NCBI GenBank assembly: GCA_947492825.1
Contig: CANLNT010000001.1
Location: forward strand, 2,480,001-2,544,000
Direction: 5' to 3'
Length of the DNA: 64,000 nucleotides
DNA from: an uncultured Paracoccaceae bacterium
Lineage (GTDB): Bacteria; Pseudomonadota; Alphaproteobacteria; Rhodobacterales; Rhodobacteraceae
Shown: one piece after another, positions 51,982 to 61,344 of the stretch
Layout: each line of letters opens with the position of its first letter
Position numbering within the stretch: the first letter of the stretch is position 1
The notes under the pieces: generated by a model
Told to the model about the DNA's origin: nothing
The model's database searches: none
What the model saw: only the letters and a program-made list of their open reading frames with translations
Position numbers and translations under genes: made by a program

Positions 51982-52596
51982 TTACGTGACCGGATATTTC
52001 GCCCGCACCGCCGCAATCGCAGCCGCGACGGCCGCCTCTATCGTCAGGTCAGAGGTATCAATCGTCACCGCGTCACTTGCGGCCCGCAAAGGCGCCGTCG
52101 CCCGGTTGGTATCGCGCTGATCGCGGTCCTTGACCTCGGCCAAGACGGTTTCAAAGGCAGTGGAAAACCCCTTTTCCGTCAATTCCTTATGCCGCCGCTC
52201 GGCTCGGCGCGCGGCCGAGGCGGTGACATATAGCTTCGCCTCTGCCGTGGGGCAGATCACCGTGCCGATGTCGCGGCCATCCAGCACCGCACCGCCGTCA
52301 CGGCGGGCGAACTCCTTTTGAAACGCCACAAGCGCGGCACGGACCTGCGGGATCACCGCCACCTGACTGGCCGCATCTGCAACCGCTTGCGTGCGCAGAT
52401 CGGGATTCTCCAGATCAGCCGGGTCCAGCGCCTGGGCCACCGCTACCGGTTCACCGCCCGCGATCACACCGGCCCCCACCGCACGGTAAAGTAATCCGGT
52501 GTCCAGATGTGCCAGGTTAAACTCTGCCGCGACCGCCCGACTGATGGTGCCTTTCCCCGCCGCGGCAGGGCCATCTATGGCGACGGTGAACTTCAC
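51982..52596 (-). CDS. cmk: Cytidylate kinase
   Basis: Phosphorylates CMP and dCMP with ATP. The 204-residue protein starts [24 protein letters not shown] (P-loop), has [10 protein letters not shown] (substrate site), [40 protein letters not shown] with the LID-region arginines, and [27 protein letters not shown]. Its start overlaps the aroA end by four bases. In most relatives cmk is followed by rpsA; here the next gene is a different one. Confidence 0.96.
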   Translation of the reverse strand: MKFTVAIDGPAAAGKGTISRAVAAEFNLAHLDTGLLYRAVGAGVIAGGEPVAVAQALDPADLENPDLRTQAVADAASQVAVIPQVRAALVAFQKEFARRDGGAVLDGRDIGTVICPTAEAKLYVTASAARRAERRHKELTEKGFSTAFETVLAEVKDRDQRDTNRATAPLRAASDAVTIDTSDLTIEAAVAAAIAAVRAKYPVT

Positions 52597-53945
52597 CCGT
52601 TGCTCCGCACCAATTGCGCGCCAAGGCCAGCCATCAGCCCTTCAAATATCGGGAAAGACGTGGTGATCGGGCCACCATCATCCAGATGTATCGGTTTTTG
52701 GGCGGCCATCCCCATGACCGCAAAGGCCATTGCGATCCGGTGATCCAGTCTTGTTTCTACCGTGGCCCCGCCCGGTACGTTGCCGTGGCCCAAACCATTG
52801 ATTTTCCACCAATCCTCACCCTCTTCCACGTCCACTCCTGCGGCGCGCAAGCCCTGCGCCATGGCGTCAATCCGATCCGATTCCTTGACCCGCAATTCCT
52901 TGACGCCCTGCATATCCGTCACCCCGTGGGCAAAGGATGCCACAACCGACAGCACCGGGTATTCGTCGATCATGCTGGCCGCACGCGCAGGCGGCACCGC
53001 AATGCCATGCAAATCGGGCGAGAACCTCGCCCGCAGGTCCGCCACAGGCTCACCACCTTCTTCGCGCATGTTCTCGAACGTCAGGTCCGCGCCCATCTCT
53101 TGGAGCGTGGTGAACAGCCCCGCGCGCGTCGGGTTCAGCCCGATATTGGGGACGAGCACATCCGACCCCGGCACGATGACCGCCGCACAGACCGGAAACG
53201 CGGCAGAGGATGGATCGCGCGGCACCACGATGTCCTGCGGCACCAGCTCGGGCTGGCCTTTCAGGGTGATGACCCGGCCCGCGTCAGTTTCCTCCACCGA
53301 GATTTTTGCGCCGAACCCCGCCAGCATCCGCTCCGTATGATCGCGGGTCGCTTCTTTCTCGATCACCACGGTTTCACCCGGCGCGTTCAGTCCCGCCAGC
53401 AAAACCGCTGATTTGACCTGCGCCGACGGCACAGGCGTTTCATAGCGCACCGGCACAGGGGTCGCAGCCCCCACCAGCGTCATAGGCAACCGCCCCTTTT
53501 GCCGCCCCACCGCTTGCGTGCCAAACAGCGCGAGCGGGTCGGTGATCCGCGCCATCGGACGGCTGTTCAATGATGCGTCCCCGGTAAATGTCGCTGTAAT
53601 CGGAGAGGTCGCCATCGCCCCCATAATCAGCCGCACTCCGGTGCCGGAATTGCCGCAGTCAATCACGTGGTCAGGCTCTGCAAAGCCGCCAACACCGACC
53701 CCTTTCACTGACCATTCACCCGGCCCGTGCTGTGTCACCTCTGCCCCGAAGGATTGCATCGCCTTGGCGGTGTCCAGCACGTCGTCACCTTCCAACAACC
53801 CAGTGATCCGCGTCTCGCCCACACTCAGCGCGCCAAGGATCAACGACCGGTGAGAGATCGACTTGTCCCCTGGCACATGCGCCTCGCCTTTCAGCGGGCC
53901 ACAGGGGCGGGATGTCATGGGGATCGGGGTGCCGTGGCCGGACAT
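52593..53945 (-). CDS. aroA: 3-phosphoshikimate 1-carboxyvinyltransferase (EPSP synthase)
   Basis: Joins shikimate 3-phosphate and phosphoenolpyruvate in aromatic amino acid synthesis. The 450-residue protein from ATG 53945 (GAAGGAAGC upstream) has [39 protein letters not shown], and [46 protein letters not shown] and [17 protein letters not shown] complete the family motifs. The residue pattern in the NSGTGVRL loop (where class I enzymes have NAGTAMRP) is of the class II type. Coupled with cmk. Confidence 0.96.
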   Translation of the reverse strand: MSGHGTPIPMTSRPCGPLKGEAHVPGDKSISHRSLILGALSVGETRITGLLEGDDVLDTAKAMQSFGAEVTQHGPGEWSVKGVGVGGFAEPDHVIDCGNSGTGVRLIMGAMATSPITATFTGDASLNSRPMARITDPLALFGTQAVGRQKGRLPMTLVGAATPVPVRYETPVPSAQVKSAVLLAGLNAPGETVVIEKEATRDHTERMLAGFGAKISVEETDAGRVITLKGQPELVPQDIVVPRDPSSAAFPVCAAVIVPGSDVLVPNIGLNPTRAGLFTTLQEMGADLTFENMREEGGEPVADLRARFSPDLHGIAVPPARAASMIDEYPVLSVVASFAHGVTDMQGVKELRVKESDRIDAMAQGLRAAGVDVEEGEDWWKINGLGHGNVPGGATVETRLDHRIAMAFAVMGMAAQKPIHLDDGGPITTSFPIFEGLMAGLGAQLVRSNG

Positions 53946-54090
53946 GGATGCTTCCTTCTTGACTTGCACGCCTGATAGCGCAGCACATCGGCAGGGTCCA
54001 CGCCCCTGCTTCTTCTGGCCAAAAATATCCCGGGGGTTTGGGGGCTGGCTCCCAATAATACGGCGCGTTTGGGGGCTGGCCCCCAAGACG
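53946..54090. repeat. Two GC-rich direct-repeat palindromes between aroA and trmB
   Basis: TTTGGGGGCTGGCTCCCAA (54037-54055) and TTTGGGGGCTGGCCCCCAA (54068-54086) lie 31 bases apart. Each can fold on a CTGG loop; the second is a perfect seven-base stem. Ahead of them is GGCCAAAAATATCCCGGGGG, a motif that recalls recurrent intergenic segments in this group. Placed 3' of trmB, they may help stop or stabilise transcripts. Confidence 0.65.
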
Positions 54091-54804
54091 TCAGGCCTTG
54101 CGAAACGTCAGATAATGCCGGGGCCGCCCTTCGCGGATCGCCTTTTTCTCGTACCGGGTCGATAGCCAGTCGCCCCACGGCTGCCGCCAATCGTCAGGCC
54201 CCTCCGCCAGCCAGTCAAAGCCTGCCTTTGGCACCTCTTCCAGTGTTTGCCGCACATAGTCGGCGATATCGGTCGCCACCCGCAATTCCGCGCCCATCTT
54301 CATCACTCGGTGCAGCGGGCCAAGGTGTTCCGGCGTTACAAACCGTCTGCGGTGATGCCGCTTTTTGGGCCAGGGATCAGGGTAGTTCAGGAACACTTTG
54401 TCGAGACAACCATCCGGCAAAACGTCAAACAGATCACGCACATCGCCGGGGTGCACGGCCAGGTTTTCCACTTCCGCCGCGCGGATCTTGCCCAGCAGCA
54501 TCGCAACGCCGTTGATGTAGGGCTCGCAGCCGATGATCCCCACCTGCGGATAGGTCTTTGCCATATGCACCAGATGCTCGCCCCCGCCAAAACCGATCTC
54601 AAGCCAAACTGGCTTGCCGTCAAACAGCCCTCCTGGATCAATCGGTTTGCGGTCAGGGTTTTCATCCCATGTCACCGCACCGGGCGACAGCGCCACAAGA
54701 TCCTTATCAAGGTAATCCTTCTGGCTGTCGCGCAGGCCCTTGCCCTTGAACCGGCCATAGAAATTGCGCCACGGCGCGCCGCTGGGGTGTCTGTCTGTAC
54801 TCAT
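54091..54804 (-). CDS. trmB: tRNA (guanine-N7-)-methyltransferase
   Basis: Methylates G46 of tRNA with SAM. The 237-residue protein has [16 protein letters not shown], the SAM loop [19 protein letters not shown], then [16 protein letters not shown] and the catalytic [27 protein letters not shown] and the terminal [20 protein letters not shown] follow. ATG 54804 chosen; 38 residues longer is possible only without family match. Downstream of metK on the same strand, giving a SAM-supply and SAM-use pair. Confidence 0.96.
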   Translation of the reverse strand: MSTDRHPSGAPWRNFYGRFKGKGLRDSQKDYLDKDLVALSPGAVTWDENPDRKPIDPGGLFDGKPVWLEIGFGGGEHLVHMAKTYPQVGIIGCEPYINGVAMLLGKIRAAEVENLAVHPGDVRDLFDVLPDGCLDKVFLNYPDPWPKKRHHRRRFVTPEHLGPLHRVMKMGAELRVATDIADYVRQTLEEVPKAGFDWLAEGPDDWRQPWGDWLSTRYEKKAIREGRPRHYLTFRKA

Positions 54805-54903
54805 GGGGCGCGCCTTAGCAATCCCGCCTTCCAAACGCAACAAAGGCGGCCCAAACGTGCCGCCTTTGCATCCATGGGTCGGGCGGGGTGGACCCCGCCG
54901 TGG

Positions 54904-56085
54904 CTAGACCGCTTTTTTGAGCGCCTCGGCCAGATCGGTGCGTTCCCAGGAAAATCCGCCGTCTGCATCGGGCTCGCGCCCAAAGTGGCCGTAGGCCGCC
55001 GTGCGCTGATAAATCGGCTTGTTCAGGCCCAGATGCTGACGAATACCGCGCGGGGTCAGGTCCATGACCTGCGGGATCGCCGCTTCGATCGCAGCCGGGG
55101 CGACCTCTCCGGTCCCATGGGTGTCGGCATAGATCGACAAGGGCGCCGCCACGCCAATGGCATAGGACAGCTGGATCGTGCAGCGCTCAGCCATGCCAGC
55201 GGCGACGATGTTCTTGGCCAGATAGCGCGCCGCATAGGCCGCCGAGCGGTCAACCTTGGTCGGGTCTTTGCCGGAAAACGCGCCGCCACCGTGGGGGGCG
55301 GCACCACCGTAGGTATCCACGATGATCTTGCGGCCCGTCAGGCCCGCGTCACCATCAGGACCGCCAATCACGAATTTGCCGGTGGGGTTCACGTGCCAGA
55401 CCGTCTGATCGGTCAACCAGCCTGCGGGCAGAACCTCGTGGAAATAGGGCTCGACGATGGCGCGGATATCGGCACTGGTCAGGTCCGGGTCCAAATGTTG
55501 CGTCGACAATACCAGCGAGGAAACACCAACCGGCTTGCCATCCTTATAGACCACCGACAGCTGGCTTTTTGCGTCGGGGCCAAGGGCGGGTTCGGTGCCG
55601 TCCTTACGCACTTCAGCCAGCCGCCGCAGGATCGCATGGCTGTACTGAATGGGCGCGGGCATTAGCGCGTCGGTTTCCGTTGTGGCGTAGCCGAACATAA
55701 TGCCCTGGTCGCCAGCACCTTCATCCTTATCGGCAGCCGCATCCACACCTTGCGCGATATGCGCGGATTGTTCGTGCAGCAGGTTGGTAATCTCGCAGGT
55801 GGCGTGGTGAAACTTGTCCTGCTCATAGCCGATGTCTTTGATGCAGGCGCGGGCAATGTCTTCGATCTTGCCCATGTAGTCATGCAGTTTGGCCTGATCC
55901 GACAGGCCCACCTCACCGCCGATGACAACGCGGTTGGTGGTGGCAAAGGTTTCTGCCGCGACCCGCGCTTCGGGTTCTTCAGCGAGGAATGCATCAAGCA
56001 CGGCGTCGGAAATCCGATCACAGACCTTGTCAGGATGCCCCTCTGAAACGGATTCAGAGGTGAAGATATAGTCGTTTCGTGCCAT
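54904..56085 (-). CDS. metK: S-adenosylmethionine synthase
   Basis: Makes SAM from methionine and ATP. The 393-residue protein has [26 protein letters not shown] (methionine site and metal Asp), [40 protein letters not shown] and [32 protein letters not shown] (P-loop-like and K-loop). Start ATG 56085 follows CGGAG, which is part of the riboswitch. Regulated by the SAM/SAH-type riboswitch in its leader. Confidence 0.97.
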   Translation of the reverse strand: MARNDYIFTSESVSEGHPDKVCDRISDAVLDAFLAEEPEARVAAETFATTNRVVIGGEVGLSDQAKLHDYMGKIEDIARACIKDIGYEQDKFHHATCEITNLLHEQSAHIAQGVDAAADKDEGAGDQGIMFGYATTETDALMPAPIQYSHAILRRLAEVRKDGTEPALGPDAKSQLSVVYKDGKPVGVSSLVLSTQHLDPDLTSADIRAIVEPYFHEVLPAGWLTDQTVWHVNPTGKFVIGGPDGDAGLTGRKIIVDTYGGAAPHGGGAFSGKDPTKVDRSAAYAARYLAKNIVAAGMAERCTIQLSYAIGVAAPLSIYADTHGTGEVAPAAIEAAIPQVMDLTPRGIRQHLGLNKPIYQRTAAYGHFGREPDADGGFSWERTDLAEALKKAV

Positions 56086-56087
56086 GA

Positions 56088-56137
56088 GATGCTCCGATAA
56101 AATGTACCATTGTCACGTCAGGAAGCCGTTGTGACAA
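56088..56137 (-). ncRNA. SAM/SAH riboswitch in the metK leader
   Basis: On the minus strand, GTCAC pairs with GTGAC around the conserved loop AACGGCTTCCTGAC. The hairpin is followed by AATGGTA, a short linker and CGGAGCA, which contains the metK Shine-Dalgarno. This matches the known SAM/SAH riboswitch (compact pseudoknot found upstream of metK in Rhodobacterales), in which the GGAGC pairs back to the GCTTCC loop and hides the ribosome site. It should shut off metK translation when SAM is high. Assignment from remembered consensus; near-exact over the core. Confidence 0.88.
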
Positions 56138-56138
56138 A

Positions 56139-56162
56139 CCAGCCGCTTCGATACGCGGCTGG
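56139..56162 (-). terminator. Hairpin between lnt and metK
   Basis: CCAGCCGC / GCGGCTGG around an eight-base loop, followed on the minus strand by TTTG just ahead of the riboswitch. It lies after the lnt stop and would separate the lnt transcript from metK, though the T-run is short. Confidence 0.6.
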
Positions 56163-56176
56163 TCCAATTGCGTCAA

Positions 56177-57652
56177 TCACGAAAAGCGTCGCTGCCGCCA
56201 CGTCGCTGCCACCAGTGACAAAAGCGCCAGCATCACAATCGGCAGATCGCCGGTCTGTGCATAGACCGTCAGGGCGCGCACTGGTGGCAGCGGCACATCG
56301 GGTGCGCCCGCCTGCCCCAGCGGCACCATTGCGGTGATCCGCCCGCGCGCATCAATCATTGCGCTGACCCCGGTATTTGCCACCCGCACCATCGGCACGC
56401 CCTGTTCAATCGCGCGCAGCTGCGCTTGCGCCAGATGCTGATAGGGGCCAGCGGCAGTGCCGAACCACGCGTCGTTGGTGATCAGCACCATCAGGCGCGG
56501 GCGGTCAGTGTGGCCCACTTCTTCGGCAAAGATGCCTTCATAACAGATTAGCGCGCGCGCAGGGCCAATGCCGGGGATTTCGACCAGCGGCTGGACACCG
56601 CCTGCGGTGAACCCGCCGCCCTGCGATGCGGCCAGCCCCCGGATGCCGAATTGGTCCAGCCACTCACCAAAGGGGATGTATTCGCCAAAGGGGGCCAGAT
56701 GCGCCTTGTCATAGATACGGGTGGTCACCCCACCCTGCCCGAGCAGCACAAATGAATTGTAGTACCGCTGCCCGTCGCTGCGGTTGATGCCGGTGATCAA
56801 GGGCACACCGCCCGCCGCATCTGACGCGAGATCAAGCTGCGGCTGCGCAAAATCCATCAGCACCGGAATCGCCGTTTCAGGCCAGACGATCAGCGCGGGC
56901 CGCGCGCCCGCGGCTGTCATTGCAAGAATGCGGTCAAAGTTTGCTTGCCGCGTGGCGGGGTCCCACTTTTCATCCTGCGGCACGTTGGGCTGTACCAGCC
57001 GGATCATCGGGCCGGTATTGTCCGGGGCCGGTCCGGGGTTCAGCAACACCCATGCGGCAACAGCCAAAATCTGAACCGCCGCCGCGCGGAGGTCAAACCG
57101 CACTGAAACGGACAAAGACCAGGCGATCACCAATGTGATCAGCGTCAATCCATGTGGCCCGACAAAGGCTGCTGCCTGCGCGATAGGCGTGTCCACCCAG
57201 ACATGGCCAATCAGCGCCCAGGGGAACCCGGTGAGGATCAGCGACCGTGTCGCCTCTGCCAGTGTGAGCATCATGGCAAGGCCCAGCGCGCCGCTATGCA
57301 ATCGCGCAGCACCCCATGCAGCGGCACCCCAGAACAGCGCAGCCCCACTGGCCATCAGGACAATCGCAAAGGGGGCCATCCAGCCGGTGCTGGCGGCATC
57401 GACCAGAAAGGGTTCAACAATCCAGCGCAACGTCAGCGCGAAATAGCCCACACCAAAGGCCCAGCACGCACCAAAAGCGCGACGCGGCGTTGGGGCGGCA
57501 GGGACAAGGATCAGGACGACCGCAAGGGCCGCAAGCGTGGCCCACCACAGGCCCAGCGGGGCCTGCCCCAGCCCGCAAATCGCGCCCAACGCCGCAAGAA
57601 CAGCTGCCCTGCGCCAGCGCGGCCCGTCGTGCACCCAAGAGGCAATCCGCAT
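56177..57652 (-). CDS. lnt: Apolipoprotein N-acyltransferase
   Basis: Adds the third acyl chain to lipoproteins in the inner membrane. The 491-residue protein has about seven N-terminal membrane helices (from AAVLAALGAICGLGQAPL on) and a C-terminal nitrilase-like domain. Catalytic residues are visible: Glu in IVWPETAIPVL, Lys in YDKAHLAPFGEYIP and Cys in ALICYEGIF. LITNDAWFG and PYQHLAQAQLRAIEQG complete the family pattern. ATG 57652 lies four bases from the corC stop. Confidence 0.95.
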   Translation of the reverse strand: MRIASWVHDGPRWRRAAVLAALGAICGLGQAPLGLWWATLAALAVVLILVPAAPTPRRAFGACWAFGVGYFALTLRWIVEPFLVDAASTGWMAPFAIVLMASGAALFWGAAAWGAARLHSGALGLAMMLTLAEATRSLILTGFPWALIGHVWVDTPIAQAAAFVGPHGLTLITLVIAWSLSVSVRFDLRAAAVQILAVAAWVLLNPGPAPDNTGPMIRLVQPNVPQDEKWDPATRQANFDRILAMTAAGARPALIVWPETAIPVLMDFAQPQLDLASDAAGGVPLITGINRSDGQRYYNSFVLLGQGGVTTRIYDKAHLAPFGEYIPFGEWLDQFGIRGLAASQGGGFTAGGVQPLVEIPGIGPARALICYEGIFAEEVGHTDRPRLMVLITNDAWFGTAAGPYQHLAQAQLRAIEQGVPMVRVANTGVSAMIDARGRITAMVPLGQAGAPDVPLPPVRALTVYAQTGDLPIVMLALLSLVAATWRQRRFS

Positions 57653-57656
57653 AGTG

Positions 57657-58535
57657 TCAGCCCTTGGGCATACGCACCCGCAGGCGCTTGATCCGCCGGG
57701 GGTCGGCGTCCAGCACCTCGAATTCCACGCCATTGGGATGCGGGATCAACTCGCCCCGTGCAGGCACATGGCCGGACAGCATGAAAACCAGACCACCAAG
57801 CGTGTCGATCTCTTCCTCGTCGATATCCTCGTGGTCGGTCAGCGCCATGCCAATCTCGGCTTCGAAATCCTCAAGATCGGTCTTGGCCTGCGCCAGATAG
57901 ACGCCGCTGCCTTCGGCGACCCAGCTTTTCGCCTCGTCCACGTCATGTTCGTCTTCGATGGCGCCCACAACCTGTTCAATCAGGTCTTCGATGGTGACAA
58001 GCCCATCGGTGCCGCCATATTCGTCGATCACCAGCGCCATATGGGTGCGTTCGGCCTGCATCTTTTGCAGCAGCACACCCAGCGACATCGACGGTGGTAC
58101 GAACAACAGAGGGCGGACCATATCGCGCAAATTAAAGCTGTCGCCGTCGCCGTTAAAACCATAGCGCAGCGCAAAATCCTTGAGGTTCACAAAGCCAATC
58201 GGCGTATCCAGCGTGCCGTCAAACACCGGCAAACGGGTCAACCCGCAATCGCGAAACACGCCCACCAGTTCATCCTTTGACGCCCCAACGGGCGTGGCCT
58301 TGATATCTGCCGAGGGGATCATCACATCCTCGACCCGCATCCGGCGCAAGTTCAACAGGCCAAGCGTGGTTTGCTGCGGCGCTGTCCGCCCCGCATCTTC
58401 TGTCGGTTCTGCTGTCTCTGTCTGGGGGTTGAGCGCCTCAATCAAGCGGCTGAAAAAGCCGCGATCATCTTCGTCTCTTTGGTCGTCCTGCGCGCGTTGC
58501 GCCGCGTTAGACGATCCGTCATTGGTGTCGTTCAT
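57657..58535 (-). CDS. CBS-pair and CorC_HlyC domain protein (CorC/TlyC-like)
   Basis: A 292-residue cytoplasmic protein of the CorC branch. After a variable N-terminus comes a CBS pair (VMIPSADIKATPVGASKDELVGVFRDCGLTRLPVFDGTLDTPIGFVNLKDF, then a second copy with HMALVIDEYGGTDGLVTIEDLIEQVVG). A CorC_HlyC domain closes it (YLAQAKTDLEDFEAEIG, IDTLGGLVFMLSGHVPARGE, FEVLDADPRRIKRLRV). Implicated in magnesium and cobalt efflux in E. coli; the domain may bind adenine nucleotides. It sits between ybeY and lnt, as in many alphaproteobacteria. Confidence 0.9.
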   Translation of the reverse strand: MNDTNDGSSNAAQRAQDDQRDEDDRGFFSRLIEALNPQTETAEPTEDAGRTAPQQTTLGLLNLRRMRVEDVMIPSADIKATPVGASKDELVGVFRDCGLTRLPVFDGTLDTPIGFVNLKDFALRYGFNGDGDSFNLRDMVRPLLFVPPSMSLGVLLQKMQAERTHMALVIDEYGGTDGLVTIEDLIEQVVGAIEDEHDVDEAKSWVAEGSGVYLAQAKTDLEDFEAEIGMALTDHEDIDEEEIDTLGGLVFMLSGHVPARGELIPHPNGVEFEVLDADPRRIKRLRVRMPKG

Positions 58536-58558
58536 TGTCTCCAGCCATCTAGCGGGCG

Positions 58559-59059
58559 CTATTCGCCCTGATCCCTATATGGGTCAGAGAGGCCCATATT
58601 GCCAAGTATCTGTGATTCCAACCCCTCCATCAGGGTGGCATCCGCGTCACGCTCGTGGTCATAGCCCAAAAGGTGTAATGTCCCGTGAACGATCAGATGG
58701 GTGACGTGATCAGCCATCGGTTTGCCGGCTGCGGCTGCCTCTGCTGCGCAAGTGTCATAGGCGATGGCGATGTCACCCAGTTCGGGTTCAGTCGGGTCAG
58801 GTGTCAAAGGGGTTTCGCCTGCGGCGGCCACACCGCGTTCGACGGACGGCCACGACAGCACGTTGGTCGGCTGCGGTTTGCCGCGAAAGTCCGCGTTCAG
58901 CGTGGCGATCCGGGCATCGTCGCAGGCCATCAGGCTAATGTCCCAGACGGTCGGTTCCAGCCCCACACCTTCAAGTGCGGCCGCAACTGCCGCCTCGGCT
59001 AGCGGTTCCAGTTCAAATGCAGTCCAGCGCGTGTCCTCGATCAGGCAATCGACGGTCAC
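58559..59059 (-). CDS. ybeY: Endoribonuclease YbeY
   Basis: Zinc endoribonuclease for 16S rRNA maturation and ribosome quality control. The 166-residue protein shows the zinc motif HLIVHGTLHLLGYDHERDADA (HxxxHxxxxxH), preceded by LNADFRGKPQPTNVLSWP and LGDIAIAYDTC, all family hallmarks. Start overlaps the phoH stop by four bases. Length is normal. Confidence 0.95.
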   Translation of the reverse strand: MTVDCLIEDTRWTAFELEPLAEAAVAAALEGVGLEPTVWDISLMACDDARIATLNADFRGKPQPTNVLSWPSVERGVAAAGETPLTPDPTEPELGDIAIAYDTCAAEAAAAGKPMADHVTHLIVHGTLHLLGYDHERDADATLMEGLESQILGNMGLSDPYRDQGE

Positions 59060-60069
59060 TTCGCCTCTTCCGCCTCGTAGGCTTCGATAATTGCGGCGAC
59101 CAGTGGGTGGCGCACAACATCCTTTGAGGTGAAGTAGTTAAAGCTGATCTTGGGGATGGATTTCAGCAGCCGTTCCGCATCCCACAGCCCCGAGGACACA
59201 CCGCGCGGCAGGTCAATCTGGGTGCGGTCGCCGGTGATGACCATGCGCGAGCCTTCGCCCAGACGGGTCAGGAACATCTTCATTTGCATCGACGTGGCGT
59301 TCTGCGCCTCGTCCAGTACCACAAAGGCATTCGACAGCGTCCGCCCGCGCATGAAGGCCAGCGGCGCGATTTCGATCCGTTTTTCTTCGATCAGTTTGGC
59401 GGCCTGTTTGCCGGGCAGAAAGTCGTTCAGCGCGTCATAAAGCGGCTGCATATAAGGATCGACCTTGTCCTTCATGTCGCCCGGCAGATAGCCCAGCTTT
59501 TCGCCCGCCTCGACCGCCGGACGCGACAGAATGATCCGGTCCACATGGCCCGAAATGAACATGTTCACGCCCACCGCCACAGCCAGATAGGTCTTGCCGG
59601 TGCCCGCAGGGCCGATGCCAAAGGCCAATTCGTTGTCAAACAGGCTGCGCACGTAGGCCTTTTGCGCCTCTGTGCGGGGTTCGACCAATTTCTTGCGGGT
59701 CTTGATCTCGATCCGGTCGGCGTTGCCGCCTTTGAACAGTTCTTTCTGGTCGCCCGGCTCTGTGGGGTTTTCGGGGCCGGGGTTGCCCATGCGGAATTCG
59801 CGGTCGATGTCGCCGGGTTCCAACGTCTTGCCTGCTTCCAACCTTTGGTAAAGCGCGCGCAGCACCTCGGCGGCTTCTGTCCGGGGGCCTTCCTCGCCCA
59901 CAATGGCAAGCTGATTACCGCGCCGCAAAATCTGCACGCCGGTTTGCGTTTCTATGGTGGCCAGATTGCGGTCATGTTCGCCGCAGAGGTCGATCAACAA
60001 GAAGTTGTCGGGAAATTCCAGCAAGGTTTCCGAAATGTCGTCAGCGGGGGGAAGGGCGGTTGTCGCCAA
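59056..60069 (-). CDS. phoH: PhoH-like ATPase (YbeZ type)
   Basis: A 337-residue ATPase of the PhoH family, often paired with YbeY in RNA metabolism. Walker A is GIGPAGTGKTYLAVAVG and Walker B AFVVLDEAQNAT, with MFLTRLGEGSRMVITGD and an N-terminal KH-like region (ETQTGVQILRRGNQLAIVGEE). LRMGNPG replaces the usual linker. It starts the minus-strand phoH-ybeY-corC-lnt run and lies after a terminator that ends the lipoprotein gene. Confidence 0.94.
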   Translation of the reverse strand: MATTALPPADDISETLLEFPDNFLLIDLCGEHDRNLATIETQTGVQILRRGNQLAIVGEEGPRTEAAEVLRALYQRLEAGKTLEPGDIDREFRMGNPGPENPTEPGDQKELFKGGNADRIEIKTRKKLVEPRTEAQKAYVRSLFDNELAFGIGPAGTGKTYLAVAVGVNMFISGHVDRIILSRPAVEAGEKLGYLPGDMKDKVDPYMQPLYDALNDFLPGKQAAKLIEEKRIEIAPLAFMRGRTLSNAFVVLDEAQNATSMQMKMFLTRLGEGSRMVITGDRTQIDLPRGVSSGLWDAERLLKSIPKISFNYFTSKDVVRHPLVAAIIEAYEAEEAK

Positions 60070-60165
60070 TCAAATCTCCTGATCACAAAGTGGCTGATTC
60101 CAATGGTGGCAAGGCGCTGTGGCAGACGCAAGGGACAGCGTGGTAAATGTCACGAGATTGAGACG

Positions 60166-60196
60166 AAAAAGGGCCGCAACGTGATGTTGCGGCCCC
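60166..60196 (-). terminator. Intrinsic terminator after the small lipoprotein gene
   Basis: On the minus strand GGGGCCGCAAC-ATCAC-GTTGCGGCCC is followed by TTTTTCGTC. It lies 26 bases after the lipoprotein stop and separates it from phoH. Confidence 0.9.
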
Positions 60197-60221
60197 TTCG
60201 TGATTGGTTTTCCGGCACCCC

Positions 60222-60560
60222 TTAAAGCGGGTCGGGAATGTTGGTGCCCTGACGGAATGGGCCGGTCGCAATGTTCGGCGGCGCGATGCCGGAACAGACC
60301 GGGCGGCCATCGGGTGTCAGTCGCTCTGACAGGTAACCTTCGATGCCGTCGTCAATGATCCAGTGGTCACAGCCGTTGGGGTCAACCCAGATACCGGCCA
60401 CGAGGGTCGACAGGTTCTTGGCGTCGGTGCCCGCGTCAACAAAACGTTCAGCGCCGGTACGGTTGCCGCCTTCGATGCCAGCGATGCTGACCAGCTGTTC
60501 AGCACAGCCAGAGACGGACAGGCCGGCAACCAGAAGGGCGGAGATTTTCAATGCAGTCAT
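60222..60560 (-). CDS. Small lipoprotein with WVDPNGCDHW module
   Basis: A 112-residue predicted lipoprotein: LLVAGLSVSGC ends in the lipobox cysteine. The mature part carries AGIWVDPNGCDHWIIDDG and EGYLSERLTPDGRPVC, which closely parallel a segment of the OmpA-domain protein encoded 11 bases upstream (WIDPDGCEHWVMDDGFEGY...PVC). The module has two Cys, His and several Asp and could bind a metal or form a disulfide. The end of the protein is low-complexity. Family unknown to me. It forms a two-gene operon with the OmpA-type gene. Confidence 0.8.
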   Translation of the reverse strand: MTALKISALLVAGLSVSGCAEQLVSIAGIEGGNRTGAERFVDAGTDAKNLSTLVAGIWVDPNGCDHWIIDDGIEGYLSERLTPDGRPVCSGIAPPNIATGPFRQGTNIPDPL

Positions 60561-60571
60561 CGTGCCGCTCC

Positions 60572-61132
60572 TTATTTAATGCAGTAGATTTCAACGCGAC
60601 GGTTCTGCGCGTAGGCAGCCGCCGAATGACCTTCGGCGCGCGGACGACGCTCGCCAAAGCCGCGCACATCCACAACCCGCTTGCCAGCCGCTTGGGCGAT
60701 GCCCGCGACCATGTTGGCGCGGCGCTCTGACAGGCGCATGTTGTATTCATCCGATGCGTTGGCGTCGGTGTGCCCGTAGATCAGGAACCCAAAGGCGTCA
60801 GCCTGATTGAAAAAGTCCATCAGCTGCGCCTTGGCATGGGCCGGGATCCACGGTTCGTCATTGGCAAACAGCGTATCGGTCGGGATCACGCCGCAGATTT
60901 CGCTGCGGTGGCAGACCGGGCTGCCGTCACGGTTGCGGTGCGGGGACATATAGCCTTCGAAGCCGTCGTCCATCACCCAGTGTTCGCAGCCATCGGGGTC
61001 AATCCAGATGGTTGGCGTATATTCTTCACCTTCGATGACACGCTGTTCTTGCGCCGTGGCTGGTCCGGCGACCATGCCAAGCACGAGAGCAGCGGCCAAG
61101 GCTGACTTTGCTTTTTGAAATGTTGATGCCAC
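60572..61132 (-). CDS. OmpA-family protein with WIDPDGCEHW module
   Basis: About 186 residues. GTG 61132 has AAGGGG eight bases ahead and gives a signal peptide (STFQKAKSALAAALVLGMVAGPATAQ). Next comes the module TIWIDPDGCEHWVMDDGFEGYMS and GSPVCHRSEICGV. The C-terminal OmpA/Pal peptidoglycan-binding domain has FGFLIYGHTDANASDEYNMRLSERRANMV and GFGERRPRAEG, followed by NRRVEIYC. An outer-membrane or periplasmic protein that could tether the small lipoprotein's module to the wall. A longer frame from 61333 lacks support. Confidence 0.85.
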   Translation of the reverse strand: MASTFQKAKSALAAALVLGMVAGPATAQEQRVIEGEEYTPTIWIDPDGCEHWVMDDGFEGYMSPHRNRDGSPVCHRSEICGVIPTDTLFANDEPWIPAHAKAQLMDFFNQADAFGFLIYGHTDANASDEYNMRLSERRANMVAGIAQAAGKRVVDVRGFGERRPRAEGHSAAAYAQNRRVEIYCIK

Positions 61133-61344
61133 GGCTTTCACCCCTTGATTTTTGCAGCGCGCCACACACTGCGCGCGTTTGGCCCTACTTAGCGGAAATT
61201 TCCGTAACCTTAGCAAGGTATATGCCCGAGAAAAGACATATTTACCATATATTGTGTACGCACCGGCAACAATTGGTGCTGAATGGGTGGATTGGGTGAC
61301 CTTAGGTAACGAAATGTACCGAAAATGGGGCAAACCGGGTGTGA

